From Myxococcales bacterium (GTDB lineage Bacteria > Myxococcota_A > Polyangia > Polyangiales > JADJMO01): DNA of 64,000 nucleotides. The stretch spans positions 1 to 64,000 of the forward strand of contig JADJMO010000006.1 of NCBI GenBank assembly GCA_016709545.1, in the 5' to 3' direction. Below the pieces are notes generated by a model, which searched no databases, had not been told where the DNA came from, and saw nothing but the letters and a program-made list of their open reading frames with translations. Position numbers and translations under genes: made by a program. This document shows, one piece after another, positions 1-9,285 of this stretch (the first letter of the stretch is position 1; the number at the start of each line of letters is the position of its first letter).

Positions 1-101
1 GTTTCCGGTGACCTGCGGTCGGGTCGACGGCGACGCGGCGGACCACGGGGACTCGGGACACGACACGCTCCCAGACGCTCCCGAGGGTGACGCAACCACC
101 C

Positions 102-506
102 TTAGGGACAGCTACCATTGCACGCGAACGCCTTCGTGCTCTGCGCGCTGCTGCACGTCGTTAGCCCGAGCTGCTCCGGGCTGCGATCGCCGAACACGCC
201 CAGACGCCCGTCCTCGAGCACGAAGCAGCTGACCAGCTTCTCGGAGCCGAGGTTCTTCACACAGTAGTTGCGCGTGGAGGTCACGCAGCACTGATCCAGG
301 TCCACGAGGGAACCGGTGACCACGACGCACGCGGGACTGGCGCACCCGGTCGCGAGGCTGCACTCCACGGCTGCATCTGTTGGCAGCGTGCCGGTTTCCG
401 CGTCGGTGCGACTCGAGTCGGAGGCGGCGTCCGGCTTCGCCACCTCGTTGCTCTCCGACGCGCAGCCGGCCAGCGCCGCGACCAGGAGCCGTCCCACCGC
501 GTTCAT
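102..506 (-). CDS. Small Cys-rich lipoprotein
   Basis: A 134-residue protein of unknown function. The N-terminus (MNAVGRLLVAALAGC) is a short signal peptide ending in a lipobox (LAGC, Cys15), so it should be lipidated and anchored in the envelope. An Asp/Ser/Ala-rich linker follows (about residues 16-45), then a globular part with many cysteines that could form disulfides outside the cytoplasm. It is the only member of the cluster of four small lipoproteins at 0.1-2.6 kb on the minus strand. Its cysteine layout and a 'SC-x-x-x-DG' stretch resemble the gene at 1554-1997. No family is recognised. Confidence 0.65.
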   Translation of the reverse strand: MNAVGRLLVAALAGCASESNEVAKPDAASDSSRTDAETGTLPTDAAVECSLATGCASPACVVVTGSLVDLDQCCVTSTRNYCVKNLGSEKLVSCFVLEDGRLGVFGDRSPEQLGLTTCSSAQSTKAFACNGSCP

Positions 507-645
507 TCACCCATCTCAGCACTTCACTGCAGCCAGGGCCACCACGCGTTGCACGTCGTGGACCCGGCTGGGATGATGGTTCATGGCGCGCGCAAGACCC
601 GCGAAGGATCGCAGCCGGCAGGGCAGGTGCGCCGCCACGGCGTGG

Positions 646-1152
646 ATGGTGGTTGCGTGGAGCGTCGTGGCTTCTGGCTGCGGACAGGTGCGCGCGCCCG
701 ACGCGCCAGAAGCGACGGACTCGTCCGCGGACGACGTCTCCGACACGAGCGCAGCCCTGGACGCAGGTTCCCTCGACGCACCGACCGGCTCGAGCGCCGC
801 GAGGGATGAGCGATGTCCAGCCCGCCCGCCCGCCGTCGGGCCGTCGACGACGTGCATCGCCGGCGTCATCTGCAACTACTACGAGCGTTGCTTCGAGGGT
901 GGGTCTGCTGAAGGCTACCTCTGCAAGAGCGCGCCAGGTGCGCCGAGGCAGTGGATCCGCATCGACCCCGACTGTTCGGGGGCCTTCGGCTCCGACGGCT
1001 GCGCGCTATCCCTTCCGCTGATCTACACCTTGTGCCCGAAGCTCGGCGCCGTCTGCAAGTACAAGGGCTGCGCGAAGTACGTCTGCAAACCAGAAGACGG
1101 CGCTGGGGTCTGGACGCCGGATGGGAGTGATTGCGACGTTGGTCCCGGCTAG
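646..1152 (+). CDS. Small Cys-rich lipoprotein
   Basis: About 168 residues. I start it at the ATG at 646 because this places a normal signal peptide (MVVAWSVVASGC, lipobox ASGC) at the N-terminus; an in-frame ATG at 583 would add a basic 21-residue leader. After an Asp/Ala/Ser-rich linker comes a domain with about twelve cysteines, including C-x-Y-x-x-R-C and G-x-V-C-x-Y patterns and a closing G-V-W...D-C. The same patterns recur in the gene at 2084-2604, so the two are paralogues. Envelope location is inferred from the lipobox; function is unknown. Confidence 0.65.
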   Translation: MVVAWSVVASGCGQVRAPDAPEATDSSADDVSDTSAALDAGSLDAPTGSSAARDERCPARPPAVGPSTTCIAGVICNYYERCFEGGSAEGYLCKSAPGAPRQWIRIDPDCSGAFGSDGCALSLPLIYTLCPKLGAVCKYKGCAKYVCKPEDGAGVWTPDGSDCDVGPG

Positions 1153-1224
1153 TGCGCGACGTACGCAGCTCGACGGGCGGTCGGTCGAACGTTAGGGACG
1201 CCACAAGCGCAGCGCGAGCGGTCC

Positions 1225-1557
1225 ATGGATGGCGCCACGAGTCGTGCCTCGTGCGACTACACTCATGTCCTCATGAAGCCGGTTTCCTACGATGGCAAAG
1301 ACTTCCCGGCTCTCGCGCGAGGCTGTCTCGCCAGCGGCGAGGCGTTCCAGTTCACGTTGTCAGGACTCGCCCTCGAGCAAGCGAGACCTCGCCTCACCGA
1401 CGGCGGGTTCGATCCGAAGTTCATCGGCCTGATCCGCGCTGGGTCCGAGATGAGCAAGTTGCTGCTGATCCTGACGGTGGCCAGGGCGAAGAGGCGCCGT
1501 GTCTCCGCGGTGGACCGAGGCGACAGCATCTTGGTCACGGTCGAGGCGCCGGAGTGA
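1225..1557 (+). CDS. Hypothetical protein
   Basis: 110 residues with no signal peptide and no recognised domain. It reads as a compact alpha/beta protein with a stretch 'FQFTLSGLALEQ' and a basic segment (ARAKRRR) near the C-terminus. An internal ATG (MKPVSYDGKDF, about residue 17) may be the true start. Its stop overlaps the GTG of the next lipoprotein gene as GTGA, which suggests translational coupling. It lies inside the small-lipoprotein cluster, and its role is unknown. Confidence 0.5.
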   Translation: MDGATSRASCDYTHVLMKPVSYDGKDFPALARGCLASGEAFQFTLSGLALEQARPRLTDGGFDPKFIGLIRAGSEMSKLLLILTVARAKRRRVSAVDRGDSILVTVEAPE

Positions 1558-1997
1558 CGGCGCGCAAGGCCCGAGACCACCACCTTGCGCGCGGCACGCC
1601 GCCCGAAGCGGAACTCGGTGGGGCCATCCGGCTGACCGCCTTCACGGCGGCGCTGCTGACCAGCCTTGGCTGCTCGACGAGTGCGGCGCCGACCGCGACG
1701 TCCACAGACTCCAGCTCTGAAGCGGTCGCGGACGCAGACCCGTGCCCAAGGAGTGATGCCGGCTGCCCTTCGGGCTGTGTTGGCATTGCCTGTCGAAGAT
1801 TCGACACGGCCAAGACGTGCCTCGACGGGGTTCCTGTCATTCTCACCTGCGTGCCGCGATCGGTGACCCCACCCGCCACCAGCTGCGTCGTCGCGGACGG
1901 ACTGCCGTATCTCTGTTCTTACATCATGCCGCCTGCCTGGACACCTTGCGCAAAGGAGGTGCAGTCGGCGGCAGCAGACGCACCCGCATGCAAGTAG
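1554..1997 (+). CDS. Small Cys-rich lipoprotein
   Basis: 147 residues from a GTG start overlapping the upstream stop (GTGA). The N-terminus has a rather long polar leader (about 25 residues) before a hydrophobic stretch ending in a lipobox (LTSLGC). A Ser/Thr/Ala/Asp linker and a Cys-rich domain follow (GCPSGC, 'TCLDG', 'SCVVADG'). The layout is close to that of the minus-strand gene at 102-506. The start is the least certain part, since a later start nearer the hydrophobic segment would give a more usual signal peptide, but no ATG/GTG with a good ribosome site was seen there. Function unknown. Confidence 0.6.
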   Translation: MTARKARDHHLARGTPPEAELGGAIRLTAFTAALLTSLGCSTSAAPTATSTDSSSEAVADADPCPRSDAGCPSGCVGIACRRFDTAKTCLDGVPVILTCVPRSVTPPATSCVVADGLPYLCSYIMPPAWTPCAKEVQSAAADAPACK

Positions 1998-2083
1998 GGG
2001 TCGGTCGCTGCAGCACCCGGACGCTTCGAGGATGCTCGTCAAATGAAAGTGTCAGCCCCGCTTTCTTCGGAGGCAGTCAGAGA

Positions 2084-2604
2084 ATGCGTTCCTTGGTTCT
2101 CGTGCTCGTAGTGACCGCGTCTTGCGGCCGTGGGCCATCCGAGCAGCCGTCGGATGCCGACGTAGTCGTCGACTCCTCGAGCGACGACGGATCGCGGGTC
2201 GACGCCGCGGATACGCCTGCCGATGCGATTCGGTTCGACTCGGGCGCGGGCTGCCCCACTACCTTCCATCAGGCAAGTGCGACAGGTTGGACATGCGTTG
2301 CGTCTACATAGACCGCTGTACCGAGTCGACGGATAGCTCCGCGGCAGTGCAGTGCGTTCGAAAGGGGACGGACTCCTCCCTCGAGTGGACGATTGTCGGT
2401 GGGCTCGATTGCTGGAGACTGCTGGATGCAGACGGCTGCCCGGCGGGTGGCGTCCTGACGGGTGAGTACTGCGAGACCATCGGAAAGGTGTGCAGCTACC
2501 CTGCGCAGTGCGCGCGCTACAAGGCCTATCAAGTTCCGACATGCGTCCGAGACGCCGTGAAGGGGGGAGTCTGGTCAGCCGCTGAGAAGGACTGCGCCAA
2601 ATAG
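2084..2604 (+). CDS. Small Cys-rich lipoprotein, frameshifted
   Basis: The 5' part (ATG at 2084, ribosome site GGAGG at about 2069) encodes a textbook lipoprotein leader, MRSLVLVLVVTASC, followed by an Asp/Ser linker. The reading frame stops at 2311, but the next frame continues with a Cys-rich domain to the stop at 2602-2604. One missing C in the run CCCC at 2254-2257 would join them as GCP-YLPSGKCD and give a protein of about 172 residues. The joined protein is a paralogue of the one at 646-1152 (C-x-Y-x-x-R-C, DGCP, G-x-V-C-x-Y, GVW...DC). It is either a sequencing error or a recent pseudogene. Confidence 0.6.
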
Positions 2605-2825
2605 CGGTCGCTCCGGTCGGCCGCGCCTCGGAGAACGAGCTGGGTCGTCGGCTACCAAGGGACCGATCCGAGCGCGCTTGCTACGCGATCGGCGTCTCAG
2701 ACGATCGCCAGCGCTGCCCGCGACGCTGCTCGTGGACCAAACCTGACCGCAGGCCGAAAACACCGACAAGACTGGCGGAAGCGCATGGGAATCGAACGGA
2801 CGATCCGTCGTCGTCCGACGCGCAA

Positions 2826-3086
2826 GTGCGTGACTCCACGTACGTGGGACGCCGTAGGACGACGCGGAAGGGGGGCTCCAGGGACGTGGTGGCCGATTCG
2901 GGAGCCGATTCGGTAGCCGATTCGGTGGCCGATTGGAACCCGGCGCGGAGGGCGTTCGTCCAGCAGGTCGCCGAGGCGTTCAAGCGGGCGGTCTCGCGCG
3001 GGAACGACGTGGCTGCTCGGCGGCTGCTGGCCGAGCTGAACGCGCGCATGCCAGTAGCCCCCGAGGTGCCGGCGAAGTCGGCCTGA
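2826..3086 (+). CDS. Small hypothetical protein with ADS repeats
   Basis: 86 residues, ending 64 bases before the start of the DUF5131 gene and on the same strand. The N-terminal third is basic; then comes a four-residue repeat (ADSG, ADSV, ADSV, ADWN, about residues 22-37) encoded by a 12-base tandem repeat. The C-terminal 45 residues look like an amphipathic helical pair (VQQVAEAFKRAVSRG, RRLLAELNARM). No family is recognised. Coding status rests on length, composition and the regular in-frame repeat only. Confidence 0.4.
   Translation: MRDSTYVGRRRTTRKGGSRDVVADSGADSVADSVADWNPARRAFVQQVAEAFKRAVSRGNDVAARRLLAELNARMPVAPEVPAKSA
2891..2938 (+). repeat. 12-base tandem repeat, four copies
   Basis: Four adjacent 12-base units of the form (g/a)GCCGATTCGG(g/t). 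Two are identical and the last is degenerate. They lie in frame inside the small gene at 2826-3086 and encode a tetrapeptide repeat. Confidence 0.8.
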
Positions 3087-3149
3087 GCCACACGATACCG
3101 ATGGCTCTACCAGCCGTCGGTCGGCCAGGTGACCCAGGAAGGGACGACC

Positions 3150-4010
3150 ATGGGCAAGGACTCGAAGATCCAGTGGACCGACCACACGTTCAACCCCTGG
3201 TGGGGATGCACGAAGGTCTCACCCGCGTGCACGAACTGCTACGCCGAGGCCTTCGCCAGGCGCACCGGTCGGGACCTCTGGGGTCCGCGCGCGGACCGGA
3301 TGGTGACCAAGGGCCCCTGGAAGGAGGCCTTGCGGTGGGACCGCGACGCCCGTGCGTCGGGCGAGCGGGCGCGCGTCTTCTGCTCCTCCATGGCCGACGT
3401 CTTCGAGGAGGGCGCGGAGCTCGACTCCGTCCGCGCGCGCCTCTGGACCGTGATCGAGGCCACCCCCTCCCTCGACTGGCTCCTGCTGACCAAGCGCCCC
3501 CACCTCGTGCACCGCCTCGTCCCGTGGCGGACGACCTGGCCCACCAACGTCTGGCTCGGCACGACGGCGGAGAACCAGGAGTGGGCGGACCGCCGGATCC
3601 CCGAGCTCCTCGCGAACCCCGCCGTCCTGCACTTCGTCTCGGCCGAGCCGCTCCTCGGCCCGCTCGACCTGACTCGCTGGCTGGGCGACGGCCGCGTCCG
3701 CTCTGGACCGAGCACGACGATCGACTGGGTGATCGTCGGTGGCGAGAGCGGTGGGAGGGCGCGGGCCATGGATCCGGCCTGGGCGCGGGCGCTCCGCGAC
3801 CAGGTGGTGGCGCAGGGCGTGCCGTTCCACTTCAAGCAGTGGGGGGAGTTCGGGGAGTGCGCGGAGGCCTCGCCGAAGCGTGCGCACCTCACGAGCAGCG
3901 GGGAGGTCGTCTACCGCCTCGGCACCAAGAACACCGGGCGCCAGCTCGACGGGCGCGACTGGGACCAGCTGCCCCGCGTCGCGAAGCGCCTCCTCCCCAG
4001 CGTGACGTAG
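3150..4010 (+). CDS. DUF5131 family protein (phage Gp37/Gp68)
   Basis: 286 residues from the ATG at 3150, with a good ribosome site (AGGAAGGG, about 3135). The N-terminus MGKDSKIQWTDHTFNPWWGC and the three-cysteine motif C-x6-C-x2-C-Y-A (residues 20-31) are the hallmark of the DUF5131 (Gp37/Gp68) family, found in phages and mobile regions. The cysteine motif resembles, without matching, the cluster-binding loop of radical SAM enzymes. Later family blocks are visible: 'LLLTKRP', 'LGTTAENQ', 'SAEPLLGP', 'WVIVGGESG', and a C-terminal 'KQWGE'. The biochemical role is not established. The next gene is convergent, four bases away. Confidence 0.88.
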   Translation: MGKDSKIQWTDHTFNPWWGCTKVSPACTNCYAEAFARRTGRDLWGPRADRMVTKGPWKEALRWDRDARASGERARVFCSSMADVFEEGAELDSVRARLWTVIEATPSLDWLLLTKRPHLVHRLVPWRTTWPTNVWLGTTAENQEWADRRIPELLANPAVLHFVSAEPLLGPLDLTRWLGDGRVRSGPSTTIDWVIVGGESGGRARAMDPAWARALRDQVVAQGVPFHFKQWGEFGECAEASPKRAHLTSSGEVVYRLGTKNTGRQLDGRDWDQLPRVAKRLLPSVT

Positions 4011-4014
4011 CCAA

Positions 4015-4755
4015 TCAGGGCAGGCCGCCGCGCCACACGTACTTCGCGGCCGCTCGCGGGCCGGTCATCACGACACGGCCCTCGGCGCGCAGCGTTCGCA
4101 GCTCCTTCAGCACGTGCGGGACCTGGTCTTCGAAGAGCTTCGCGTCGGCGAGGAGCTGGCTTCGCCCACGGGGCTTGCCATCGGAGAGGACCGCGAGGAG
4201 CCGCGAACGGATGGAGGCGGTGTGGTCGAAGCGGCGAACCACGGGAGAGGAGGGCGTCGAGACCGTCTTCCTGGGAGGAGCTCGGCGGGGCGTTCCCATC
4301 ACCTGGTCCAGCTTGCGGGCGATGGCCGCGGCGAAGTCGGGCTCGAGCTCGCGGATCGCCTGCGCGATGAGCGCGCGTAGGTTGGGCTTCTTCGCAGGTG
4401 CGGGCTCGGCCGGCCGTCGGGCGGCATGGAGGGTCAGCACCCTAGCGAGCGGCTGGAAGCCTGGCCCTCGACCCAGGTCACGCCACCAGCGGTCGATCGC
4501 GCGCTCGACGACCGCGCGGTATGAGGCCCCTTTCTCGGTCGCCCAGAAGAGCGACATCCCGCCGAAGAGGTCGTCGGCTCGCAGATCGAGGGCGTCGACG
4601 CGGCAGCCTGCAGGTGGGGAGAAGCGGCGGAGCTCGGTGAACCCGAAGCGCGAGAGGTCGGGCGGGTGCCAGCGAAGGGTGCGTTGAGACCGCGCCACGC
4701 AGGCAAGACTACCGCCTGATACGTTGCGGTGGGTGCTTGTCCTCAGCTGGAACAT
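4015..4755 (-). CDS. Hypothetical protein with C-terminal winged helix
   Basis: Up to 246 residues. The start is uncertain: a GTG at 4698, just before 'RTLRWHPPDLSRFGF', is as likely as the ATG at 4755. The first half looks like a small alpha/beta domain (FTELRRF, LDLRADDLFGG, AVVERAIDRWWRDLG). A Pro/Ala-rich linker leads to a C-terminal block (about residues 185-243: 'IRSRLLAVLSDGKPRGRSQLLADAK...LRTLRAEGRVV') with the helix-helix-wing pattern of a winged helix. It may bind DNA. It is convergent with the DUF5131 gene; a functional link is only a guess from adjacency. Confidence 0.55.
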   Translation of the reverse strand: MFQLRTSTHRNVSGGSLACVARSQRTLRWHPPDLSRFGFTELRRFSPPAGCRVDALDLRADDLFGGMSLFWATEKGASYRAVVERAIDRWWRDLGRGPGFQPLARVLTLHAARRPAEPAPAKKPNLRALIAQAIRELEPDFAAAIARKLDQVMGTPRRAPPRKTVSTPSSPVVRRFDHTASIRSRLLAVLSDGKPRGRSQLLADAKLFEDQVPHVLKELRTLRAEGRVVMTGPRAAAKYVWRGGLP

Positions 4756-5241
4756 CCACGCCGGTGCGCCACATCGCAGGCGCTCACCAAGCGCTCACCA
4801 GGTGTCGCGCAAGGTGCGTCGTCTGGTGAGCCCGGCCCTTCGCCGATCATCGGGCAAAGCCAAAGCACGACGACTTCGACGAGGTGCTGCACACGAGCCT
4901 GAGCGACGACGAGGCCATCAAGGTCCCGCAGTGCCACGTCATTTACGACGAGCGCGCGCGCACCCCCGCCCCCAGCCGGCGATCTAAGTCTGCAAGCCCG
5001 AATCCTCGCCATGCGGGGACCGGGCGAGTCTCGATCTCCGAGCCCTACGCACGAACGTGGCCGCGCGCACCTTTTGGCGGACGGAGCCCAATCCCGCTGA
5101 CTCCGGTGGAAGTGGGCCCCTAGGAGGGCGGTGAGGACAGGACTTCGACAAACTGAGGGGGCCGGTGTCCCGAAACCGGAGTACGCCCTCGCGGTGCCCG
5201 CGGCGGTTGCGTTCTTCGACCGTTCCGTCGATCATTCCTAA
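4756..5241. other. Intergenic stretch, no gene recognised
   Basis: About 490 bases between the winged-helix gene and the CHAT/lipase cassette. Short open frames exist on both strands but none has a recognisable product. I looked for a tRNA around 4985-5050 and did not find a consistent cloverleaf. It must contain the promoter of the gene at 5242, but I cannot assign -35/-10 boxes with confidence. Confidence 0.5.
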
Positions 5242-5903
5242 ATGGGCGTCAAAGCCGAATTCGGCAAGGCGGTGCGTACCGAGCTGCGGCACTTTCCCGT
5301 CTGGGACGTCGGGGCTGTCGTCGTCGTGGGTGACTACGGCGAGGTAAGCGACCACTGCTTCACGAAGCTGGGAAACGTCTTCGAGGACTTCCAGGCGATT
5401 GTCGAGCTCGACGCGGCGAAGCCGACGGCGCTGTGGGAGTTCAGCTCGGCCGGTACCACCGTGACGAACGCGGCCGTCAGGGGCGGCGAGGCGACCTCGG
5501 CAGAGGCCTCGTTGTGAAAGCGGAACGCAGCCATGTCGAGGCGATGGCGAACGCTGACGAGGTCGGCCGCCAGCTCCGCAATGCGCCCCGAAAATGGAAC
5601 CGTGACCACGTCTTCGTCTCGAGCGTTCGCTTCGCGAAGGGTTTCACCCTCTTCATGAACACGAAGAAGGGCTCCTCCATCACCTTGGAGGGGTCCGCGC
5701 CGATCCTCGAAGAAGTCATCGGCGGCCGCGCCCGTGCGGGCACATCCGTCAAGGTCTCCGGCGACGCAGGCCTGAAGGCCGTCGGGGTAACCGGTGGCCT
5801 CTACGTCGACCTGATGCGTCTCCACTGGCTCGGCGGGACCAAGCCCTTGCGCGACGAGGAGGTTGAGCTCTTGCCCGTCGCCGCCGCGATCACCACTCCA
5901 TGA
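5242..5903 (+). CDS. Unknown beta-rich protein ahead of lipase/CHAT genes, in two frames
   Basis: Two abutting frames (5242-5517 and from GTG 5514 to 5903, overlapping as GTGA) read best as one protein of about 220 residues. The first part ends '...TSAEASL' and the second begins 'VKAERSHVEAMA'. One base missing near 5513 would join them; otherwise they are two coupled genes. The sequence is rich in alternating hydrophobic residues, suggesting beta structure, with a block 'FVSSVRFAKGFTLFMNT' followed by 'KGSSITLEGSAP'. No family is recognised with confidence. Its place directly before a lipase-like and a CHAT protease gene, with an ATGA overlap to the former, suggests a membrane-acting or protease-activated effector. 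That is inference only. Confidence 0.5.
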
Positions 5904-7712
5904 GAGGCGACATCGTCGTCCTCATCCCGGGGATCATGGGCAGCGTGCTGTCCGTCCGCGAGCGCGACGTCTGGGCGCTCTCGGCCAGCGCGCTCGCCCG
6001 CGCCGCGGTCACCTTCGGAAACTCGATCCACGAACTCCTCCTGGACGATGCCGATCCAGCGGCCCCATCAGCTCAGAGCAACCCGCGTTCTCCCCGACAC
6101 TCACATCCTCCCCGGCCTTTGGAAGATCGACGGTTACACCCGGATCCGCGCCGTTCTTTGCGGGCGGCTCGGCCTCGTGAAGAACGAGACCTACTTCGAG
6201 TTTCCGTACGACTGGAGACGCGACAACCGGATCGCGGCGCGTGCGCTGCGCGACTTCATCCGGGATCGACTCGACCTCCGTCGCGCTGCGGGCTTCTCCG
6301 ACGCGAAAGCGATCTTCGTCGCCCATTCGATGGGCGCGCTCGTAGCTCGGCACTACCTTGAGGTTCTCGGCGGCTGGGAGCGCGCGCGCGCCCTCTTCTG
6401 CATCGGCGCCCCCTTGCGCGGCTCAATGAACGCGCTGGCCGTCCTCGCCAACGGCTTCCGAGCCTCGCTCGGCCCCATCCGCCTGCTGGACCTCACCCAC
6501 GTCGTGCGCTCGTTCGATTCCGTTCATCAGCTTCTTCCGACCTATCGTTGCATCGAAGGGAGCCCTGGAACGCACGCGCCAGCACGGTTGACCGAGCTAT
6601 CGCACTTGCCAAACGTCGACCTCGGGCGTGTTTGCGCCGCCGCGGATTTCCATCAGGAGATCGCCGACGCTGTCCAACGAAACGTCACGGACGCCGCTCG
6701 AGCGAATGCGAGTCGATACTCGACCCATCCGATCGTCGGGATTGGGCAATCGACGTTTGCATCCGCGTCGGTCACGGCGTCCGGCGTCGAGCTCCGCCGA
6801 ACCCTCGAGGGCAAGCCGATCGATGGCGACGGCACGGTCTCCCGTCTCTCCGCGACGCCGGACGAGCTTCGCCACGAGCGTCGCGAGCACTACGCGACCG
6901 AGAAGCACGCGTCGCTCCAGAATGTCGGCGACGTGCTCGAGCAGATTGCCGGTCTTGGGACGACCCTCGAGATAGAGATCGACCGCTACCGCGCGAGCGT
7001 CACCCTCGACCCGTCCGATCGGCTACCCGCTCGGCTCGGCTACCTGACGCTCGATCTGGATGACGTGTTCGAAAGCGATGCGACGATCCCGATCTCGGCG
7101 ACCGCCCGCACTCCCAGCGGCGAGCTCTTCGACAGCGATCTCGACGTCACCGCGTGGCTCGTCGAGATCGAACTCTGTACGACGCACGCCGTGTCGCTCA
7201 CGCGAGATGAGGATGGCGTTTATGGCGCGTTCGTCGGTCCACTAGAGCCCGGGGCCTACCGCGTCTCGCTGCACGCCGCAGGGCTCGATGCGGTGTCAGA
7301 CGTGATCCTCGTCTATAGGGCAGGCGCGCCGACGACCAGTGGCGAAGAAACATTGCCCCTCCGCTGGATCGACGTCGCGGAGGAGTTCGACGCGGCCGCC
7401 ACGTACATCGAAGTGCGGTCAGTCCTGAAGGGCTTGCCGCCGCAGGCAGCGCTCGTACTGAACGATGGGGAGCGGCGGTTTGCTTTTCGCGCACACGAGG
7501 TTAGGGCGGTCGCCGATACCGGCGATCGCTCCAAACCTCTACGCGATCTGCTCCGCCTTGCCCACGAGGAGACCGCGACGACGACGACCCTGCATGCCAC
7601 CGGACGAGGTCTGGTCTCGATCTTCGGGCGACCTCCGGATCCAGTGCGTCCCTGGTTGTCGCGCTTACTTCGACAGAACGCAGACGGCCGCTTCTCGATG
7701 GCCGAGCCGTAA
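5900..7712 (+). CDS. LCAT-like alpha/beta hydrolase, frameshifted
   Basis: ATG at 5900 overlaps the previous stop (ATGA). The N-terminus 'VVLIPGIMGSVL' is the oxyanion-region signature of lecithin:cholesterol acyltransferase-like lipases. After one base missing in CCCC at 6063-6066, the frame continues with 'LPGLWKIDGY', 'FEFPYDWRRDNR', the nucleophile elbow A-H-S-M-G, 'GAPLRGSMNAL', a likely catalytic Asp in 'DGDGTVS' and a His in 'EKHASL'. Restored length is about 603 residues. The C-terminal 250 residues are beta-rich (Ig-like) and unassigned. It probably hydrolyses or transfers acyl chains of lipids; the substrate is unknown. It is the middle gene of a three-gene run with a CHAT protease. 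Confidence 0.7.
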
Positions 7713-7735
7713 GCGTTGCTGCCGCGAGCCGCACC

Positions 7736-9285
7736 GTGTTCCGCGGCGATTCCGTCGCACCATTCTCGCTCGAACAACAGACGGTTGTGGTGTCGCGGCA
7801 CCCACGAATCGACGTGTGCGGAGCACCAATCCCGGGCGCACGTCTTGAGATCACGGTCGACCTCGTGGAGACACCCGACAGCAAGTCGGATGCAGAGCCG
7901 CTCTATATCCTCGCCGCATCCCGCTGGCGCGAGATGGCGATTGCAGCCCAGCTCATCGTGCCGCCGGAGCTGTTCGAAGTCGATTCGGACGACGCGACGA
8001 AAGCCGTGCTCGTGCGGCGCGACCGTCCCAGCATCGGCGCTACCTTCGGCTGCCGGGTATCAAATGCGGCGAAGCCGGGCGACGAGGGTGACATCGCCGT
8101 CGTCTTCTTCCACGAGGATCGCTTCGTCGGTGTGTCGAAGCGTCGCATCCGCATTGCCGAATCGAACTCGGCACAAGAGCCCGGACCTCGGGCGTCTACT
8201 CCTGCAATGGCGATCGAGGTGGGCGCGCCGCCTCCCCTCATGACCGTGCAGATCCTTCGCACGAATCCGGGCCGCCCCGGCGAGCTGATGTGGCTCGTAT
8301 CGGTCGCCGAGCGCGTCGAGGGGCTTCCGCTTCGGCTGACCGGAACCTGCGACGTCGGCGACCCGACGACCTACGCTCGTGACATCGGCAAGCAGGCTCG
8401 TGCAACGGGCGGTGGACACCTGAGCTACTTCCGCGGCATCGGCAGTCAGCTATGGCAAGCCACGCCGGAGTTCTTTCGGCAGGCGTACGCCGCGGTCAGA
8501 TCATCACGTGGACCTGGCTTCGAGATCCAGTTCATCACCGACGAGCCGCACTTGCCTTGGGAGTTGATGTGGCCGCCGCTCGCCGAAGCGAACGCGCTCG
8601 CCGTCGATCACCCTGTTGCGCGCTGGATCTCCGAGTACGAGACGACCATGCCCAACGCGTTGCCGCACGGACGCGTCCTGACGATCGCTCCGGACTACGC
8701 TCGCGGCGCCACCGGCGTGCAGCCGCTCCCACACGCGCTGCAGGAAGCCAAACTCCTGTGTGATCACTACGCGCCGAGCGCATCCCGCCCCTGCGCGAAG
8801 AAACGCTGGCGTGCATGCGTGATCGCCCAGGCCAACCGATTGCTCTACTCCACTTCGCTGGCCATGGAACGTTCGCCGGCGGCGCGGGCGGTTCGCAAAT
8901 CCGCCTCGAGGACAACCCCATCTTCTCGGTCGAAGTTCGGGACGCCGATCAGAGCGCTGCGATCGCGGCGGGCCGAGCACGGACGCTCGTCTTCTTCAAC
9001 GCATGCGACGCCGGTGCAGCCGCACACGTCCTAGGGAACATCGGTGGGTGGGCGGAAGCGTTCCTCTCGCGCCGCTACGGCGGGTTCATCGCTCCACTCT
9101 GGGCCGTCCTCGACGGACACGCGTCACGCATTCTAGCCGAGCTCGTTGCAGCGTCGATCACCGAACGCAAGCCGATCGGCCGTGTGCTTCAGGAGATCCG
9201 GCGCCGTCACGCAGCCGAGTCGGATACCTACCTCGCGTATCTGTTCATTGGCGACGTGATGGCGCGCTTTTCGGCGCCGACCTAG
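7736..9285 (+). CDS. CHAT domain protease, frameshifted
   Basis: GTG start 23 bases after the lipase gene. The N-terminal 150 residues are a beta-rich domain; the C-terminal 250 form a CHAT (caspase-like) peptidase domain with 'ITDEPHLPWELMWPP', the catalytic His in 'LLHFAGHGTF' and the catalytic Cys in 'VFFNACDAG'. The frame is broken at CCCC 8788-8791: adding one C joins '...DHYAPSASR' to 'PLREETLACMRD'. Restored length is about 516 residues. CHAT proteases cut partner proteins in immune and cell-death systems (for example Craspase, and gasdermin-linked proteases), so a neighbour may be the substrate. Its stop overlaps that of the convergent TPR-CHAT gene. Confidence 0.75.

Noticed and set aside
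8..232. Plus-strand open frame beginning with an Asp-rich stretch like that of the lipoproteins
   Set aside because: Only the first 30 codons look protein-like; the rest is antisense to the real lipoprotein gene at 102-506. It may be the remnant of a gene starting left of the window.
2891..2938. CRISPR-like repeat
   Set aside because: Units are 12 bases, directly adjacent without spacers, and in frame in a gene.
4985..5055. Possible tRNA because of a 'CGAATCC' string
   Set aside because: No matching T-stem, acceptor stem or anticodon arm could be drawn on either strand.
4884..5123. Plus-strand open frame with a plausible acidic segment (SLSDDEAIKVPQ)
   Set aside because: No ribosome site, no recognisable family, and the second half is low-quality basic sequence.
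5242..5903. Firm assignment as bacterial gasdermin
   Set aside because: The CHAT neighbourhood fits, but I cannot recognise gasdermin-specific motifs in the sequence, so it is left as an untested idea.
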